This document shows, one piece after another, positions 16,850 to 25,961 of a DNA stretch of 64,000 bases. Position 1 is the stretch's first letter, and each line of letters opens with the position of its first letter. The notes beneath the pieces were generated by a model. The model saw nothing but the letters and a program-made list of their open reading frames with translations, was not told the DNA's origin and made no database searches. The position numbers and the translations under genes are program-made. Source of the DNA: JBGAPH01 sp046349955 (GTDB lineage Bacteria > Planctomycetota > Planctomycetia > Pirellulales > JBGAPH01); assembly GCA_046349955.1 (NCBI GenBank), contig JAXMBI010000025.1, positions 1 to 64,000 on the forward strand, written 5' to 3'.

Positions 16850-18112
16850 ATGACCACTTCCCCCTCGCCGAACGCGTTCGCCTGGACTCATTTCGCCGGC
16901 TTCGATTGGGCCTGCGAGACCCATCAGGTCGTGGTGGTGGACCAGACCGGACGCATCGCCGTGGAGCTGCGCTTCGCCGACGACGCCCAAGGCTGGCAAC
17001 AGTTCCGCGAGCGGCTGGCGACGCTGGGCGAAGTGGCCGTGGCCGTGGAGACCAGTCGCGGCGCCGTCGTCGAGCGGCTGCTCGAAGCAGGCTTGGCCGT
17101 GTATCCCGTGCAGCCCAAAGCCGCCGAACGCTACCGCGATCGCAAGGCCCCCAGCGGCGCCAAGAACGATTGGCTCGACGCCTGGAGTTTAGCCGACGCC
17201 TTGCGAACCGACGGCCACGCCTGGCGGCGCCTGGCGCCCGAAGATCCCTTGGTGCAAGAGCTGCGGCTGCTCTGCCGCGACGAGCGCAAGCTCATCGCCG
17301 CCCGCACCGCGCTGCTCAATCAACTGCAGCAGGCGCTGCGGGAATACTACCCCGCGGCGCTCGAGGCCTTCGACGATTGGACCTTGGCCGCTGCCTGGGA
17401 GTTCCTCCGCCGCTTTCCCACGCCCGAGGCCCTGCGGGCCGCCGGCCGCCGCAAGCTGGAGAAGTTCCTCCACACGCACGGCCTGGCCCGGCCCGAGCGC
17501 TATCAACAGCGGCTGGAGGTCTTCGCGCGGGCCACCGCCTTCTGCGGCCCGCCCGCGGTCACCCGCGCCAAAAGCCGGCTCGTCGTGGCGCTGGTCGAGC
17601 AACTTCAGGTGCTCGAGCGGCAACTGCAACAGTATCGGCAGCGGATCGAGGAGCTGTTCGCTCAGCATCCCGACCACGAGCTGTTCGGCTCGCTGCCAGG
17701 CGTCGGCCCCAAGCTCGGCCCGCGCTTGCTCAGCGAACTCGGCGACGATCGCGGCCGCTTCGACGGGCCCCAGGCCTTGCAGTGCTACGCCGGCACGGCC
17801 CCGCTCAGCTTCCAATCGGGCCAGATGCACCGCGTCCGCTTCCGCCGCGCCTGCAACAAGACTTTGCGGGCCAGCGTGCATCTCTGGGCCCACCTCAGCC
17901 GCCACTCCTCCCCCTGGGCCGAACGTTACTACCAGCACAAACGCCAGGCCGGCATGACCCATGCCTGCGCCTTGCGCTGCCTCGGCCAGCGCTGGCTGAG
18001 CATTCTCTGGGCGATGTGGCAGGACCACACTCTCTACGATGAGGAACGCCACCAGGCGAACCAACGCCAACACGGCTCCCCCGTCGCCAGCCCCAACCCA
18101 AACCCCGCCTAA
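16850..18112 (+). CDS. IS110-family transposase (DEDD recombinase)
   Basis: A 420-residue transposase, intact. The RuvC-like N-terminal domain shows the acidic residues in GFDWACETH (about 18), VAVETSRG (about 64) and GAKNDWLDAWSLAD (about 103-116). The C-terminal Tnp20 domain has GSLPGVGPKLGPRL (about 282) and AGTAPLSFQSG (about 322), where the serine of IS110 enzymes is expected, then LRASVHLWAHLSR. The ATG at 16850 was chosen because similarity starts at AWTHFAGFDWA; open frame continues upstream without meaning. The C-terminus is Pro/Asn-rich. Confidence 0.92.
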   Translation: MTTSPSPNAFAWTHFAGFDWACETHQVVVVDQTGRIAVELRFADDAQGWQQFRERLATLGEVAVAVETSRGAVVERLLEAGLAVYPVQPKAAERYRDRKAPSGAKNDWLDAWSLADALRTDGHAWRRLAPEDPLVQELRLLCRDERKLIAARTALLNQLQQALREYYPAALEAFDDWTLAAAWEFLRRFPTPEALRAAGRRKLEKFLHTHGLARPERYQQRLEVFARATAFCGPPAVTRAKSRLVVALVEQLQVLERQLQQYRQRIEELFAQHPDHELFGSLPGVGPKLGPRLLSELGDDRGRFDGPQALQCYAGTAPLSFQSGQMHRVRFRRACNKTLRASVHLWAHLSRHSSPWAERYYQHKRQAGMTHACALRCLGQRWLSILWAMWQDHTLYDEERHQANQRQHGSPVASPNPNPA

Positions 18113-18303
18113 ACCACCTCAAACCTCGGGGAAACCCTGTCGATCCCATGTCAACAAAACGCCGCAAACGACCCTTGAAGACCCAGAGAACATCTGGCTA
18201 ACCTCGGTGCGCCCTTCCAGGGCTCAAACCTCGACCTACACCAGCTCGGCGTTCCAGCCGCCATTGCCCCCAGCCGCGCCCCCAGATACTATCTCGCCTC
18301 ACG

Positions 18304-18322
18304 GCGCGCTCCCGGAGCGCGC
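18304..18322. other. Palindrome upstream of the polysaccharide exporter genes
   Basis: GCGCGCTCC and GGAGCGCGC are perfect 9-bp arms around one base, 28 bp before the ATG of the permease gene. It could be an operator for the exporter genes or an IS-associated repeat. The rest of 18113-18350 holds the IS right flank and shows nothing else clear. Confidence 0.45.
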
Positions 18323-18350
18323 ACCTTGCTAGCACCCCGGTAGAGAAGGC

Positions 18351-19139
18351 ATGGAAGCCGGCGTCTACTGTCAAGAGATCTGGCGCAAGCGCTACTTCTG
18401 GTGGTCGCTCGTGCAGATCGACCTCCGCACCCGCTATCGCCGCTCGGTGTTGGGCATCGGCTGGTCGCTCTTGCATCCGATCGCGATGACCGCGGTCCTC
18501 TGCCTGGTCTTCTCTACGATCTTCAACGTCAGCCTGCGCGACTACGCCCCCTATGTCCTTTCCGGGATGGCGGTGTGGGGGTTCTTGAGTTCGGCCGCCC
18601 TCGACGGTTGCCGCAGCTACTTGCAGGCCGAAGCCTACATCCGCCAGCAGCCCGCGCCGCTCGCCATTTACCCGCTCCGCACCGCGCTCTCGGCGGCGAT
18701 CCACCTGCTGCTCGCCCTAGGGGTGCTCGTGGTCTTCGCTTGGGTGCTCAACGGCCCGGTCAACGTGCCTTGGCTGCCGGCGGCAGTGCCGGGCGTGGGG
18801 CTCTTGTTCGTGTGCGGTTGGGCGGTGGCGATTCTTGCCGGCACGCTCAACGTGATGTTTCAAGACACGCAGCACCTGGTGCAGGTTGCCTTGCAGATGC
18901 TGTTCTACGCCTCGCCGGTGTTCACCGAAGACCGCGTCTTCTACGAGCGCGGCCTCGGCTGGCTGGTCGATTACAACCCGGTGGCGGCGTTCCTGCGGAT
19001 CATTCGCGACCCGATCCTGGAATGCCGGTGGCCGTCTTCCTGGCACCTGAGCATGGCGCTGGCCTCGACCATGCTGGCCGTCGCGCTCGCCGTGTGGGCC
19101 CTCGCCCGCACGCAGAAGCGGCTGATCTTCTACCTGTAG
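18351..19139 (+). CDS. Polysaccharide ABC exporter permease (Wzm/KpsM/TagG type)
   Basis: A 262-residue ABC-2 permease with six likely membrane helices. The N-terminal amphipathic segment and IDLRTRYRRSVLGIGWSLLHP motif are typical of O-antigen, capsule or teichoic-acid export permeases; the C-terminus has YASPVFTEDRVFYERGLGWLVDYNPVAAF in the usual place for the YxxPV...NP motif. It forms the channel for an undecaprenyl-linked glycan with the ATPase encoded at 19229. No glycosyltransferase genes are in view. The gap to the next gene is 89 bp and carries a hairpin repeat. Confidence 0.9.
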   Translation: MEAGVYCQEIWRKRYFWWSLVQIDLRTRYRRSVLGIGWSLLHPIAMTAVLCLVFSTIFNVSLRDYAPYVLSGMAVWGFLSSAALDGCRSYLQAEAYIRQQPAPLAIYPLRTALSAAIHLLLALGVLVVFAWVLNGPVNVPWLPAAVPGVGLLFVCGWAVAILAGTLNVMFQDTQHLVQVALQMLFYASPVFTEDRVFYERGLGWLVDYNPVAAFLRIIRDPILECRWPSSWHLSMALASTMLAVALAVWALARTQKRLIFYL

Positions 19140-19147
19140 GGAATGAA

Positions 19148-19168
19148 CCCTCTCCCGGTGGGAGAGGG
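19148..19168. repeat. CCCTCTCCC hairpin repeat between wzm- and wzt-like genes
   Basis: CCCTCTCCC and GGGAGAGGG pair over 9 bp with a 3-base loop, followed by CAGGGTGAGGG. This is a widely scattered bacterial intergenic repeat pattern. It splits an otherwise operon-like gene pair and may lower expression of the second gene. Confidence 0.6.
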
Positions 19169-19228
19169 CAGGGTGAGGGACGCCCAACTCCAGAGCCACC
19201 TTTAGCCAACTTCTTCCGCCGCTCCGCG

Positions 19229-19990
19229 ATGCCCCACATCCAGCTCGACAACGCCGCTCTAACCTTTCATATCCGTAAGCAAGGGAAGATCGGCTTCAAG
19301 GAGTACATGGTCCGCGGCCTCTTTCGCAGGAAGACCGACGCCTGGCTTACGGTCGAGGCGCTCCGCGGCGTGAACCTTTCGATTCGCCAGGGGGAACGCG
19401 TCGGCATCGTCGGCGGCAACGGCGCCGGCAAGAGCACGCTGCTCAAGCTGCTGGCCGGCGTCTACGAACCCACCAGTGGCCGCCGGCTCGTCGACGGCAA
19501 GATCAGCTCGCTGTTCGACATCACGCTCGGCTTCGAGCACGACGCCAGCGGCTGGGAGAACATGGCCTACCGGGGCTACCTGCAGGGCGAAACCCCGCGC
19601 ACGATCCGCGGTAAGTTGCAGGAGATCGCCGACTTCTGCGAGCTGGGCGACTTCCTGCACATGCCGGTGAGGTACTACTCGGCCGGCATGGTCGTGCGGC
19701 TCGGCTTCGCGATCGCCACGGCGGTGCAGCCGCAGATTCTGATCATCGACGAAGTGCTCGGCGCCGGCGACCGCTCGTTCCAAGAACGCGCGCGGGCGAG
19801 GATCAACCAGATCATCGGCCAGGCGGCGCTCGTCGTGCTCGTGAGCCACGATTTGCTGGCCCTGGGACAACTCTGCGACCGTGTAATCTGGATGGAGCAA
19901 GGTCGCATTCGGCAAGACGGCCCCGCGGCCGAGGTGATTGCCGCATATCAGAAGGCGGCCCGGCCGCCGCAACGATCGCTAGCTGCCTAA
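19229..19990 (+). CDS. Polysaccharide ABC exporter ATPase (Wzt/KpsT/TagH type)
   Basis: A 253-residue ATPase with Walker A GGNGAGKST (about 70), the shortened signature YYSAGMVVRLGFA (about 151) in place of LSGGQ, which is characteristic of the polysaccharide-export subfamily, and Walker B LIIDEVLGAGD. It lacks the C-terminal glycan-binding domain of longer Wzt proteins, so export is probably of the KpsT/TagH kind. It works with the permease encoded just upstream. The ATG at 19229 starts the conserved MPHIQLDNAALTFHIRK. Confidence 0.9.
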   Translation: MPHIQLDNAALTFHIRKQGKIGFKEYMVRGLFRRKTDAWLTVEALRGVNLSIRQGERVGIVGGNGAGKSTLLKLLAGVYEPTSGRRLVDGKISSLFDITLGFEHDASGWENMAYRGYLQGETPRTIRGKLQEIADFCELGDFLHMPVRYYSAGMVVRLGFAIATAVQPQILIIDEVLGAGDRSFQERARARINQIIGQAALVVLVSHDLLALGQLCDRVIWMEQGRIRQDGPAAEVIAAYQKAARPPQRSLAA

Positions 19991-20028
19991 CGATCTTGCC
20001 CGTTTAAGGGATTACCCTCAAGGGCTGC

Positions 20029-20058
20029 TTGACACTCCTGCCGCGGAGGGGGCACAAT
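20029..20058 (+). promoter_or_regulatory. Sigma-70-like promoter of the PEP-CTERM gene
   Basis: TTGACA (20029-20034), an 18-base spacer and CACAAT (20053-20058) lie about 60 bases before the gene's ATG. The -35 box is perfect; the -10 box matches at four of six positions. Confidence 0.5.
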
Positions 20059-20118
20059 CCGCGGCCATGACCGTTGCGTCAGGATCGACGCCGGCATTTC
20101 TTCTTGGAGCTTGCAGCC

Positions 20119-22938
20119 ATGAATCGCCCTCGCGCGTCGGCCCTGGCCGTCGTGTTCGCCTTGTTCGTGTCCGGCCTGGTTCAAGCAGCCGACCAGATTC
20201 ACACCTTCACCGGCATTCATCTCGGGGGGGACTTCAACGACCCCACGCAGTGGACGCCTAGCACCTTGCCAGACAGCGACGACACGGCCCTGATCATCGG
20301 CGATCTCGTGGACGTGACGAAGACGCAGTCGGTGGGCAAGCTGATCATCTCCTCGATCGGCGGCTTTGGCGGACAACTGCATGGCAACGGCCATAAGATC
20401 AACGTCAATGGCCTGATCGACCTCGACGGCACGGGCGCCAAGGCCGCCACGCCCGTCGAGCTGAACATCAGCGATGGCCCCGGGCTCGATTTCGAAACGG
20501 TCGACATGAAGGTCGAGGACGGCGCGCGCCTGTTCTTCAACAACGGCGGCCTGCGCGTGAACAACGATTTGCTGGTCGACGAGCAGAGCATCGTTACGGG
20601 GCGCGGCTTCTTGGGCGTGATGGGGGATTTCAACCTGCAGGGAACGATTCGCCCGACTGCGGGAACGCTGACTCTCTCGAACGAGACGACAGGCAAGCTG
20701 CATCTCGACAATGCGCCGAGCACCTCTTTGCTCGACGTGACCGATGGGCAATCGGTGCTTTTGGTCGACGGACCGCTCGCCGACCCCTACAACGGCCGCA
20801 TCGACGTGGGGGACAAGAATCGCATCAGCTTCGAGCAGGGCTGGACGCTGGGGGCGGCCGGCTTCTTCATCCCGGCTGGCCGGCTCAACCTGCATGGCGG
20901 CCCGTCGGCCGCCGAGGCGGCGGTGCTCGACGGAACCGACAGCCAAATCCGCGGCAACATCGACGTGACGGGCCGAGGTCAAGTGATCTCCCCGATCACC
21001 TTCTTCAATACGGCGAACGTGACGATCGCCCCTGACGCCGCGCTCGACCTCAATGGCAGCACCGTCTACGAAGGGGGCAAGTTCACCGGCGGCCGCATCA
21101 ACCAGAATGGAAACGACGTGCTCGTGTTCTCGAGCACTACGATCGAAGTCGATCACTTCAACATGGACGGGAACCAGAACACGAATAACTGGTACATCAA
21201 TCCCGACCAGACGCTCACCCTGAACGTCGGCGATCTCGTCGACGCCGGCAACGAGTTCAATGGGCAGATCACGTTCCCGTCGTTCAGCAAGCTCGTGGTC
21301 AACACCGCTCAGCCCTGGGACTTTGGCGGCAAGGCGATCGTGAACGGGCAGGACAACGTCATCTTCTCGATGCTCGACGGCCAAGACGTGACCGTCTCCG
21401 GGTTGATCCAGGTCGACGGCGCCACCGAGATCGATGCCCGCATTCACTTGACGGGGGACATCACCACGAAGGACGCCGACGCCGCGATGCGGCTCGGCGG
21501 AGGCAAGGAGCACACGATCTCTGGCGGCGAGATTAGCGGTCCGGGGCAGATCATGACGACCGCCAACTCCTCGCTCTCCGGGCACGGACTCATCTCGGCG
21601 CAGGTCACCTTCTTCGGCGATCTCATGGCCGAAGGGGGGCAGCTCAACGTCTCGGGCACGCTGGTGGACGCGCATTTCGTGGGCGCTCGTACGACCGGCG
21701 TGCTCAATGTGACCAAAACCTGGAACACGAGCATCGCCACCCAACTGCGGCTCGAAGGGGGCGAGGTCAAGGGAGCGGCCATCATTAATGACGGCACGAC
21801 CTTTGGGCACGGCAAGATTTCGGCCCACTTCGTGAACAACGCCAACCTCACGGCCGACGGCGGCACACTCGTGCTAGATGAACCGGGCGATTTCCCCGAC
21901 CTCGACGGCTCGGGCGCCGAAGATGGGGTGCTCAACGCCCTGACCGGCGACCTCTACATCAAGGGAGACCCGGCTGGCGTGGGAGGGTTCGACTTCGGCG
22001 GAGAACTCAACATCGGCGCCGGCCACAAGTTCCAGATGGACGTCGAAGGGCTGGCCATGTCGGGCAAGATGACCATGATCGGTGGAACCTATCAGGCGCC
22101 GATGCTGCGCATGCCGTCGTCGGGCGTGTTGTCGGTCACGAGCAACGCCACGCTCAAGACGGCGTCGGCTTTCGACGCCGGCAGCAAGAGCAACCTCGAC
22201 GCCGACCTGTTGATCGACGGCAGCGCGGTCGTGGCAAACGGCGCGACCTTCAGCGGCGCCGGCTCACTCGTCGTCGGACCTGGCTCCACGCTGTCGGGCG
22301 CCGCCACGATTGGCGTCGACGTCGTCAACCAAGGCGCGGTCCTGCCGGGGCTGTCGCCCGGCGTGATGCACGTGCAAGACTACACGCAAACCGCGTCTGG
22401 CAAGCTGCAGATCGAGATCGGCGGGAAAACGGCCGGAACGCTGCACGATCAACTGCAAACCGCGGCCGCCCATTTGGACGGAGCTCTCCAGGTGCAATTG
22501 GTCAACGGCTTCGCGCCCGCTTATGGCGACAGCTTCAAGGTGCTCACGTTCACGAGCCACACCGGCGCATTCGACACGGTGCCTGGCGGTCTGACAGCGG
22601 GCGGAAAGGCGCTCGTGCCGATCTACGGGTCGAACGACGTCACCTTGTTCACCGCGGTGCCGGGGGACACCGACCTCGACGGCGATGTCGACCTGGCCGA
22701 CTTTGGCGCCCTCAAGGCGGGCTTCGGCAATGCCCCAGCCACCTGGGCCAATGGCGACACCGATCAAGACGGCGACGTCGACCTGAGCGACTTCGGGGTG
22801 CTCAAAGCCAACTTTGGCACGAACGTGAGCCAGGCTGCAGCCGTGCCGGAGCCGGCCACCTTCCTGCTGCTGGCCTGCGGCGGGCTGATGCTGTGGCTGG
22901 GTTCGCGGCGGCGCGTCGCGGCACAGCAAGTAAGGTGA
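20119..22938 (+). CDS. Secreted beta-helix protein with dockerin-like repeats and PEP-CTERM
   Basis: A 939-residue exported protein. The signal peptide (MNRPRASALAVVFALFVSGL) follows GGAG nine bases upstream. The long middle is Gly/Asp/Asn-rich with autotransporter-like or beta-helix repeats. Near the C-terminus two calcium-binding dockerin-like segments occur (GDTDLDGDVDLADFGALKAG and GDTDQDGDVDLSDFGVLKAN), then VPEPATFLLLACGGLMLWLG and a basic end: the PEP-CTERM sorting signal read by an exosortase, whose gene is not here. Likely cell-surface or matrix protein. Confidence 0.85.
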   Translation: MNRPRASALAVVFALFVSGLVQAADQIHTFTGIHLGGDFNDPTQWTPSTLPDSDDTALIIGDLVDVTKTQSVGKLIISSIGGFGGQLHGNGHKINVNGLIDLDGTGAKAATPVELNISDGPGLDFETVDMKVEDGARLFFNNGGLRVNNDLLVDEQSIVTGRGFLGVMGDFNLQGTIRPTAGTLTLSNETTGKLHLDNAPSTSLLDVTDGQSVLLVDGPLADPYNGRIDVGDKNRISFEQGWTLGAAGFFIPAGRLNLHGGPSAAEAAVLDGTDSQIRGNIDVTGRGQVISPITFFNTANVTIAPDAALDLNGSTVYEGGKFTGGRINQNGNDVLVFSSTTIEVDHFNMDGNQNTNNWYINPDQTLTLNVGDLVDAGNEFNGQITFPSFSKLVVNTAQPWDFGGKAIVNGQDNVIFSMLDGQDVTVSGLIQVDGATEIDARIHLTGDITTKDADAAMRLGGGKEHTISGGEISGPGQIMTTANSSLSGHGLISAQVTFFGDLMAEGGQLNVSGTLVDAHFVGARTTGVLNVTKTWNTSIATQLRLEGGEVKGAAIINDGTTFGHGKISAHFVNNANLTADGGTLVLDEPGDFPDLDGSGAEDGVLNALTGDLYIKGDPAGVGGFDFGGELNIGAGHKFQMDVEGLAMSGKMTMIGGTYQAPMLRMPSSGVLSVTSNATLKTASAFDAGSKSNLDADLLIDGSAVVANGATFSGAGSLVVGPGSTLSGAATIGVDVVNQGAVLPGLSPGVMHVQDYTQTASGKLQIEIGGKTAGTLHDQLQTAAAHLDGALQVQLVNGFAPAYGDSFKVLTFTSHTGAFDTVPGGLTAGGKALVPIYGSNDVTLFTAVPGDTDLDGDVDLADFGALKAGFGNAPATWANGDTDQDGDVDLSDFGVLKANFGTNVSQAAAVPEPATFLLLACGGLMLWLGSRRRVAAQQVR

Positions 22939-22985
22939 TCGGCTCGGCGGGCTCTTGCCGGCCGCTCGCCGCACTGGTACGCCGC

Positions 22986-24599
22986 TTACACTTGGAAGAC
23001 GCCGAGCTTGTACGGCTCGTCGGCCGCTTGCCGGGTGACGAGTTCGAGCGCGAGCCCGATCGTGTCGCGGGTGTGCATGGGCTCGAGAATGCCATCGACC
23101 CAGCCGCGCGCTGCGCCGTAGCGGATGTCGGTCTGCTGCTCGTAGTCGGACCGCACGCGGCTGCGCAGCTCTTCGAGTTCCGCGGCGCCGGCTTGATGGC
23201 CCTGCCGGGCCAGGCTGGCCGCTGTGATCTCGAGCAGCGTGCCGGTCGCCTGTTCGGCCCCCATGACCGCGTAGCGCGCATTGGGCCAGGCGAAAATCAG
23301 CCGCGGATCGAACGCCTTGCCGCAGAGGGCGTAGTTGCCGGCGCCAAAGGAGCCGCCGGTGATCACGGTCAGCTTGGGCACGCGGCTGTTGCTCATCGCG
23401 CTCACGAGCTTGGCGCCGGCGCGAATGATGCCCGCTTGCTCGCTGTCGCGCCCGACCATGAAGCCGTTTACGTCCTGCAGGAACACGAGCGGCAGCCAGT
23501 CCTGATTGCAGTTCATAATGAACCGCGCGGCCTTCTCGGCGCTGTCGACGTAGATCACGCCGCCGAACTGCAGCGGCCCCTCAGCGGGCCGCACGCGCTT
23601 CCGCTGGTTAGCTACGATGCCGACCGCGAAACCGCCCCAGCGGGCCGTGCCACAAACGAGCGACTGGCCGTATTCAGGCCGATACTCGGTAAAGCTCCCC
23701 TCGTCGACCAGACACGCGAGCAAATCGCGGACGTCATATTCGCCGCGGCCGTGCGGCGTCACGAGGTGGGCGATGTCGTCGGCCGCGCGAGCGGGCGGCC
23801 GCGCGGCCACTCTCGAGAACGGCGCCGGCGGCGAATCGCCATCGGGCGCTGCGAGCGCCGCCAACTGCCGCAGCCGCTCGAGGCAGGCCTCGTCGTTCGG
23901 CTCACGGTAGTCGATCGTCCCGCTGATGCGGGCGTGCATCGCCGCGCCCCCCAGCTCTTCGCTCGTCACCTGCTGCCCGATCGCGCTTTTCACGAGCGCC
24001 GGGCCAGCCAGGTAGAGCCCCGAGCCTTCGGTCATCAGCAGCTTGTCGCACAGCACCGGCAAGTAGCCGCCGCCGGCCACGCAGTTGCCCATGATGGCGG
24101 CGATCTGGGGAATGCCGGCGGCCGAGATCACTGCGTTGTTACGGAAGATGCGGCCGAAGTCGTCTTCGTCGGGAAACACGTCTTCCTGCAGCGGCAGAAA
24201 CACGCCGGCCGAATCGACCAGGTACACCAGCGGCAGCCGGTTCTGCATCGCGATCCGCTGTGCCCTCAGCACTTTTTTGGCGGTGGCGGGAAAGAAGGCG
24301 CCGGCCTTCACGGTGGCGTCGTTGGCGATGACCATCTGCCGGCGACCCGCGATGCGCCCGACCTGGCAGACCACGCCGGCCCCCGGCGCGCCGCCCCAGG
24401 CGTCGTACATGGCGTGCCCCGCCCAAAGGCCGATTTCGAGCTTGGGGGCGCCTAGATCGAAGAGCCGGGCCAACCGTTCGCGCGCCGTCAGCCGCCCCTT
24501 GGCGTGCTGCCGCTCGATCGCCTTGGCGCCCCCTCCCAGGGCGAGCTCGCGCTCTTGCTCGCGGAGTGCGGCCAGCAGGGAATCCCAATCACTCGACAT
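22986..24599 (-). CDS. Acyl-CoA carboxylase beta subunit (methylcrotonyl/propionyl-CoA type)
   Basis: A 537-residue carboxyltransferase. The N-terminal crotonase-like half has the segment YLVDSAGVFLPLQEDVFPDE and the oxyanion region MGNCVAGGGYLPV; the C-terminal half has GSFGAGNYALCGKAFDPRL and FAWPNARYAVMGAEQA. The pattern is closest to methylcrotonyl-CoA carboxylase beta subunits in branched-chain amino-acid breakdown, but propionyl- or other acyl-CoA substrates are possible. The biotin-carrying alpha subunit is not in this window. ATG 24599 starts the conserved N-terminus. Confidence 0.9.
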   Translation of the reverse strand: MSSDWDSLLAALREQERELALGGGAKAIERQHAKGRLTARERLARLFDLGAPKLEIGLWAGHAMYDAWGGAPGAGVVCQVGRIAGRRQMVIANDATVKAGAFFPATAKKVLRAQRIAMQNRLPLVYLVDSAGVFLPLQEDVFPDEDDFGRIFRNNAVISAAGIPQIAAIMGNCVAGGGYLPVLCDKLLMTEGSGLYLAGPALVKSAIGQQVTSEELGGAAMHARISGTIDYREPNDEACLERLRQLAALAAPDGDSPPAPFSRVAARPPARAADDIAHLVTPHGRGEYDVRDLLACLVDEGSFTEYRPEYGQSLVCGTARWGGFAVGIVANQRKRVRPAEGPLQFGGVIYVDSAEKAARFIMNCNQDWLPLVFLQDVNGFMVGRDSEQAGIIRAGAKLVSAMSNSRVPKLTVITGGSFGAGNYALCGKAFDPRLIFAWPNARYAVMGAEQATGTLLEITAASLARQGHQAGAAELEELRSRVRSDYEQQTDIRYGAARGWVDGILEPMHTRDTIGLALELVTRQAADEPYKLGVFQV

Positions 24600-24622
24600 G
24601 CGGCACGATCTCGCAGGCCAAA

Positions 24623-24735
24623 GTAGCCCGCACTCTCCGAGTGCGGAGTGCAAAACCACGCGTGAAATTCCAACTAGCGCGACCGGCCATTTCGCCGTGG
24701 CTCCGGGCATTCCGCTCTCGGAGAGAGCGGGCTAC
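24623..24735. repeat. Palindromic repeat, GTAGCCCGC type, with self-pairing arms
   Basis: Arms 24623-24647 and 24711-24735 match as an inverted repeat at 23 of 25 positions. Each arm also folds on itself (CGCACTC-TCC-GAGTGCG and CGCTCTC-GGA-GAGAGCG), and the two differences between arms are compensatory within each small hairpin. It lies 15 bases beyond the stop of the aminopeptidase gene. Confidence 0.85.
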
Positions 24736-24750
24736 GTCGGAGCAGGTCGG

Positions 24751-25866
24751 CTACAACCCGGCGTTCAACCCCTGCAAATCCGCCGGCACGAAGCGGCCGT
24801 CCTTACGCAGCAGTTCGCCGTCGAACCAGATCTCGCCGCCGCCGAACTCCGGGGTTTGGATCAGCACCAGGTCCCAGTGAACGCGGCTGCGGTTGCCGTT
24901 GTCGCACTCGTCGTAGGCCTGGCCCGGCGTGAGGTGGATCGAGCCGCCGATCTTTTCGTCGAACAGCGTGTCGAGCATCGGCCGCCGCACCAGGTTGTTG
25001 CAGCCGATCGACCATTCGCCGATGTAGCGGGCGCCTTCGTCCGAATCGAGAATCTTGTTGAGCCGCTCGGTCTGCCGGCCGCACTCGGCGCGCACGATCT
25101 GCCCCTGGCGGAATTCGAACTCGACGCCATCGAACACCGCGCCCTGATAGCGCGAGGCGGCGTTGTAGCGGATCACGCCGCTCACGCTGTCGCGCACGGG
25201 CGCGGTGAAGACCTCGCCGTCGGGAATGTTCCGCTGGCCGAAGCAGGGGCGCACCGGAATGTCGCGGATCGAGAAGCTCAGGTCGGTGCCAGGACCGACG
25301 ATCCGCACCTTGTCGGCCGCGAGCATGCGGGCGACGAGCGGCTCCTGGTCGCGAGCCATCTGGGCGTAGTCGGCCGTGCAGACATCGAAGTAGAAGTTCT
25401 CGAAGGCCTCGCTGCTCATGTCGGCCGCTTGAGCCATCGAGTCGGTGGGGTAGCGAAGCACCACCCAGCGCGTCTTGGGCACGCGCACCTGCGAGTGAAC
25501 CGGGTGCCACCAGAGCTTCTGGTAGAGATCGAGCTTCTCCGCCGGGACGTCGGCGAATTGGCTGCTGTTGGCGGCGCCGCGAATCCCGATGTAGGCCTGC
25601 ACTTGCTCCATGCGGCTGCGCTCGAGCTGTCCGGCCAAGCCCAGGTTCGCTTCGGAACCATGCTTGTAGAGCGACCGCAGCACGGCGTTGTTCTTCCAGG
25701 TGACGAGCGGCTCGGCGCCGCGCTCGGCGGCCAGCTCGATCAGCCGGCAGACGAGCGCCGAATCGGGTAGGTCGAAGGCCTCGATGAGGACCTTGTCGCC
25801 GCGCTCGATCCGGCAACTATGGTCGAGCAGCACTTCGGCCAAACGGGTGAGGCGGGGGTCGTTCAT
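24751..25866 (-). CDS. M29-family (thermophilic-type) aminopeptidase
   Basis: A 371-residue metallo-aminopeptidase of the AmpS/AmpT/PepS family. The N-terminus LTRLAEVLLDHSCRIERGDKV and the metal-binding C-terminal half (GVEFEFRQGQIVRAECGR, IGEWSIGCN, HLTPGQAYDEC, NRSRVHWDLVL) fit this family, in which Glu, His and Asp residues hold two metal ions. It removes N-terminal residues from peptides in the cytoplasm. The ATG at 25866 gives normal family length; the longer frame to 26058 is not supported. Confidence 0.9.
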   Translation of the reverse strand: MNDPRLTRLAEVLLDHSCRIERGDKVLIEAFDLPDSALVCRLIELAAERGAEPLVTWKNNAVLRSLYKHGSEANLGLAGQLERSRMEQVQAYIGIRGAANSSQFADVPAEKLDLYQKLWWHPVHSQVRVPKTRWVVLRYPTDSMAQAADMSSEAFENFYFDVCTADYAQMARDQEPLVARMLAADKVRIVGPGTDLSFSIRDIPVRPCFGQRNIPDGEVFTAPVRDSVSGVIRYNAASRYQGAVFDGVEFEFRQGQIVRAECGRQTERLNKILDSDEGARYIGEWSIGCNNLVRRPMLDTLFDEKIGGSIHLTPGQAYDECDNGNRSRVHWDLVLIQTPEFGGGEIWFDGELLRKDGRFVPADLQGLNAGL

Positions 25867-25961
25867 GAGGGAACTCGGGTGCAGACGTACTTCATGCGGC
25901 GCGCCGCGATTATAGACCTGACGACCTACGCTGACGAGCGACCGCATTTGCGGCGTGCGGA

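Larger units (their letters stand above)
16593..18200 (+). mobile_element. IS110-family insertion sequence (ends uncertain)
   Basis: Defined by the intact transposase gene and non-coding flanks. IS110 elements usually lack terminal inverted repeats and make no or very short target duplications, so the ends cannot be fixed without a second copy or an empty site. Confidence 0.5.

Noticed and set aside
16850..18112. IS110 transposase as part of a larger defence or cargo island
   Set aside because: The neighbours (ABC exporter, Wzm/Wzt) are ordinary housekeeping-type genes in normal base composition; only the transposase itself looks mobile.
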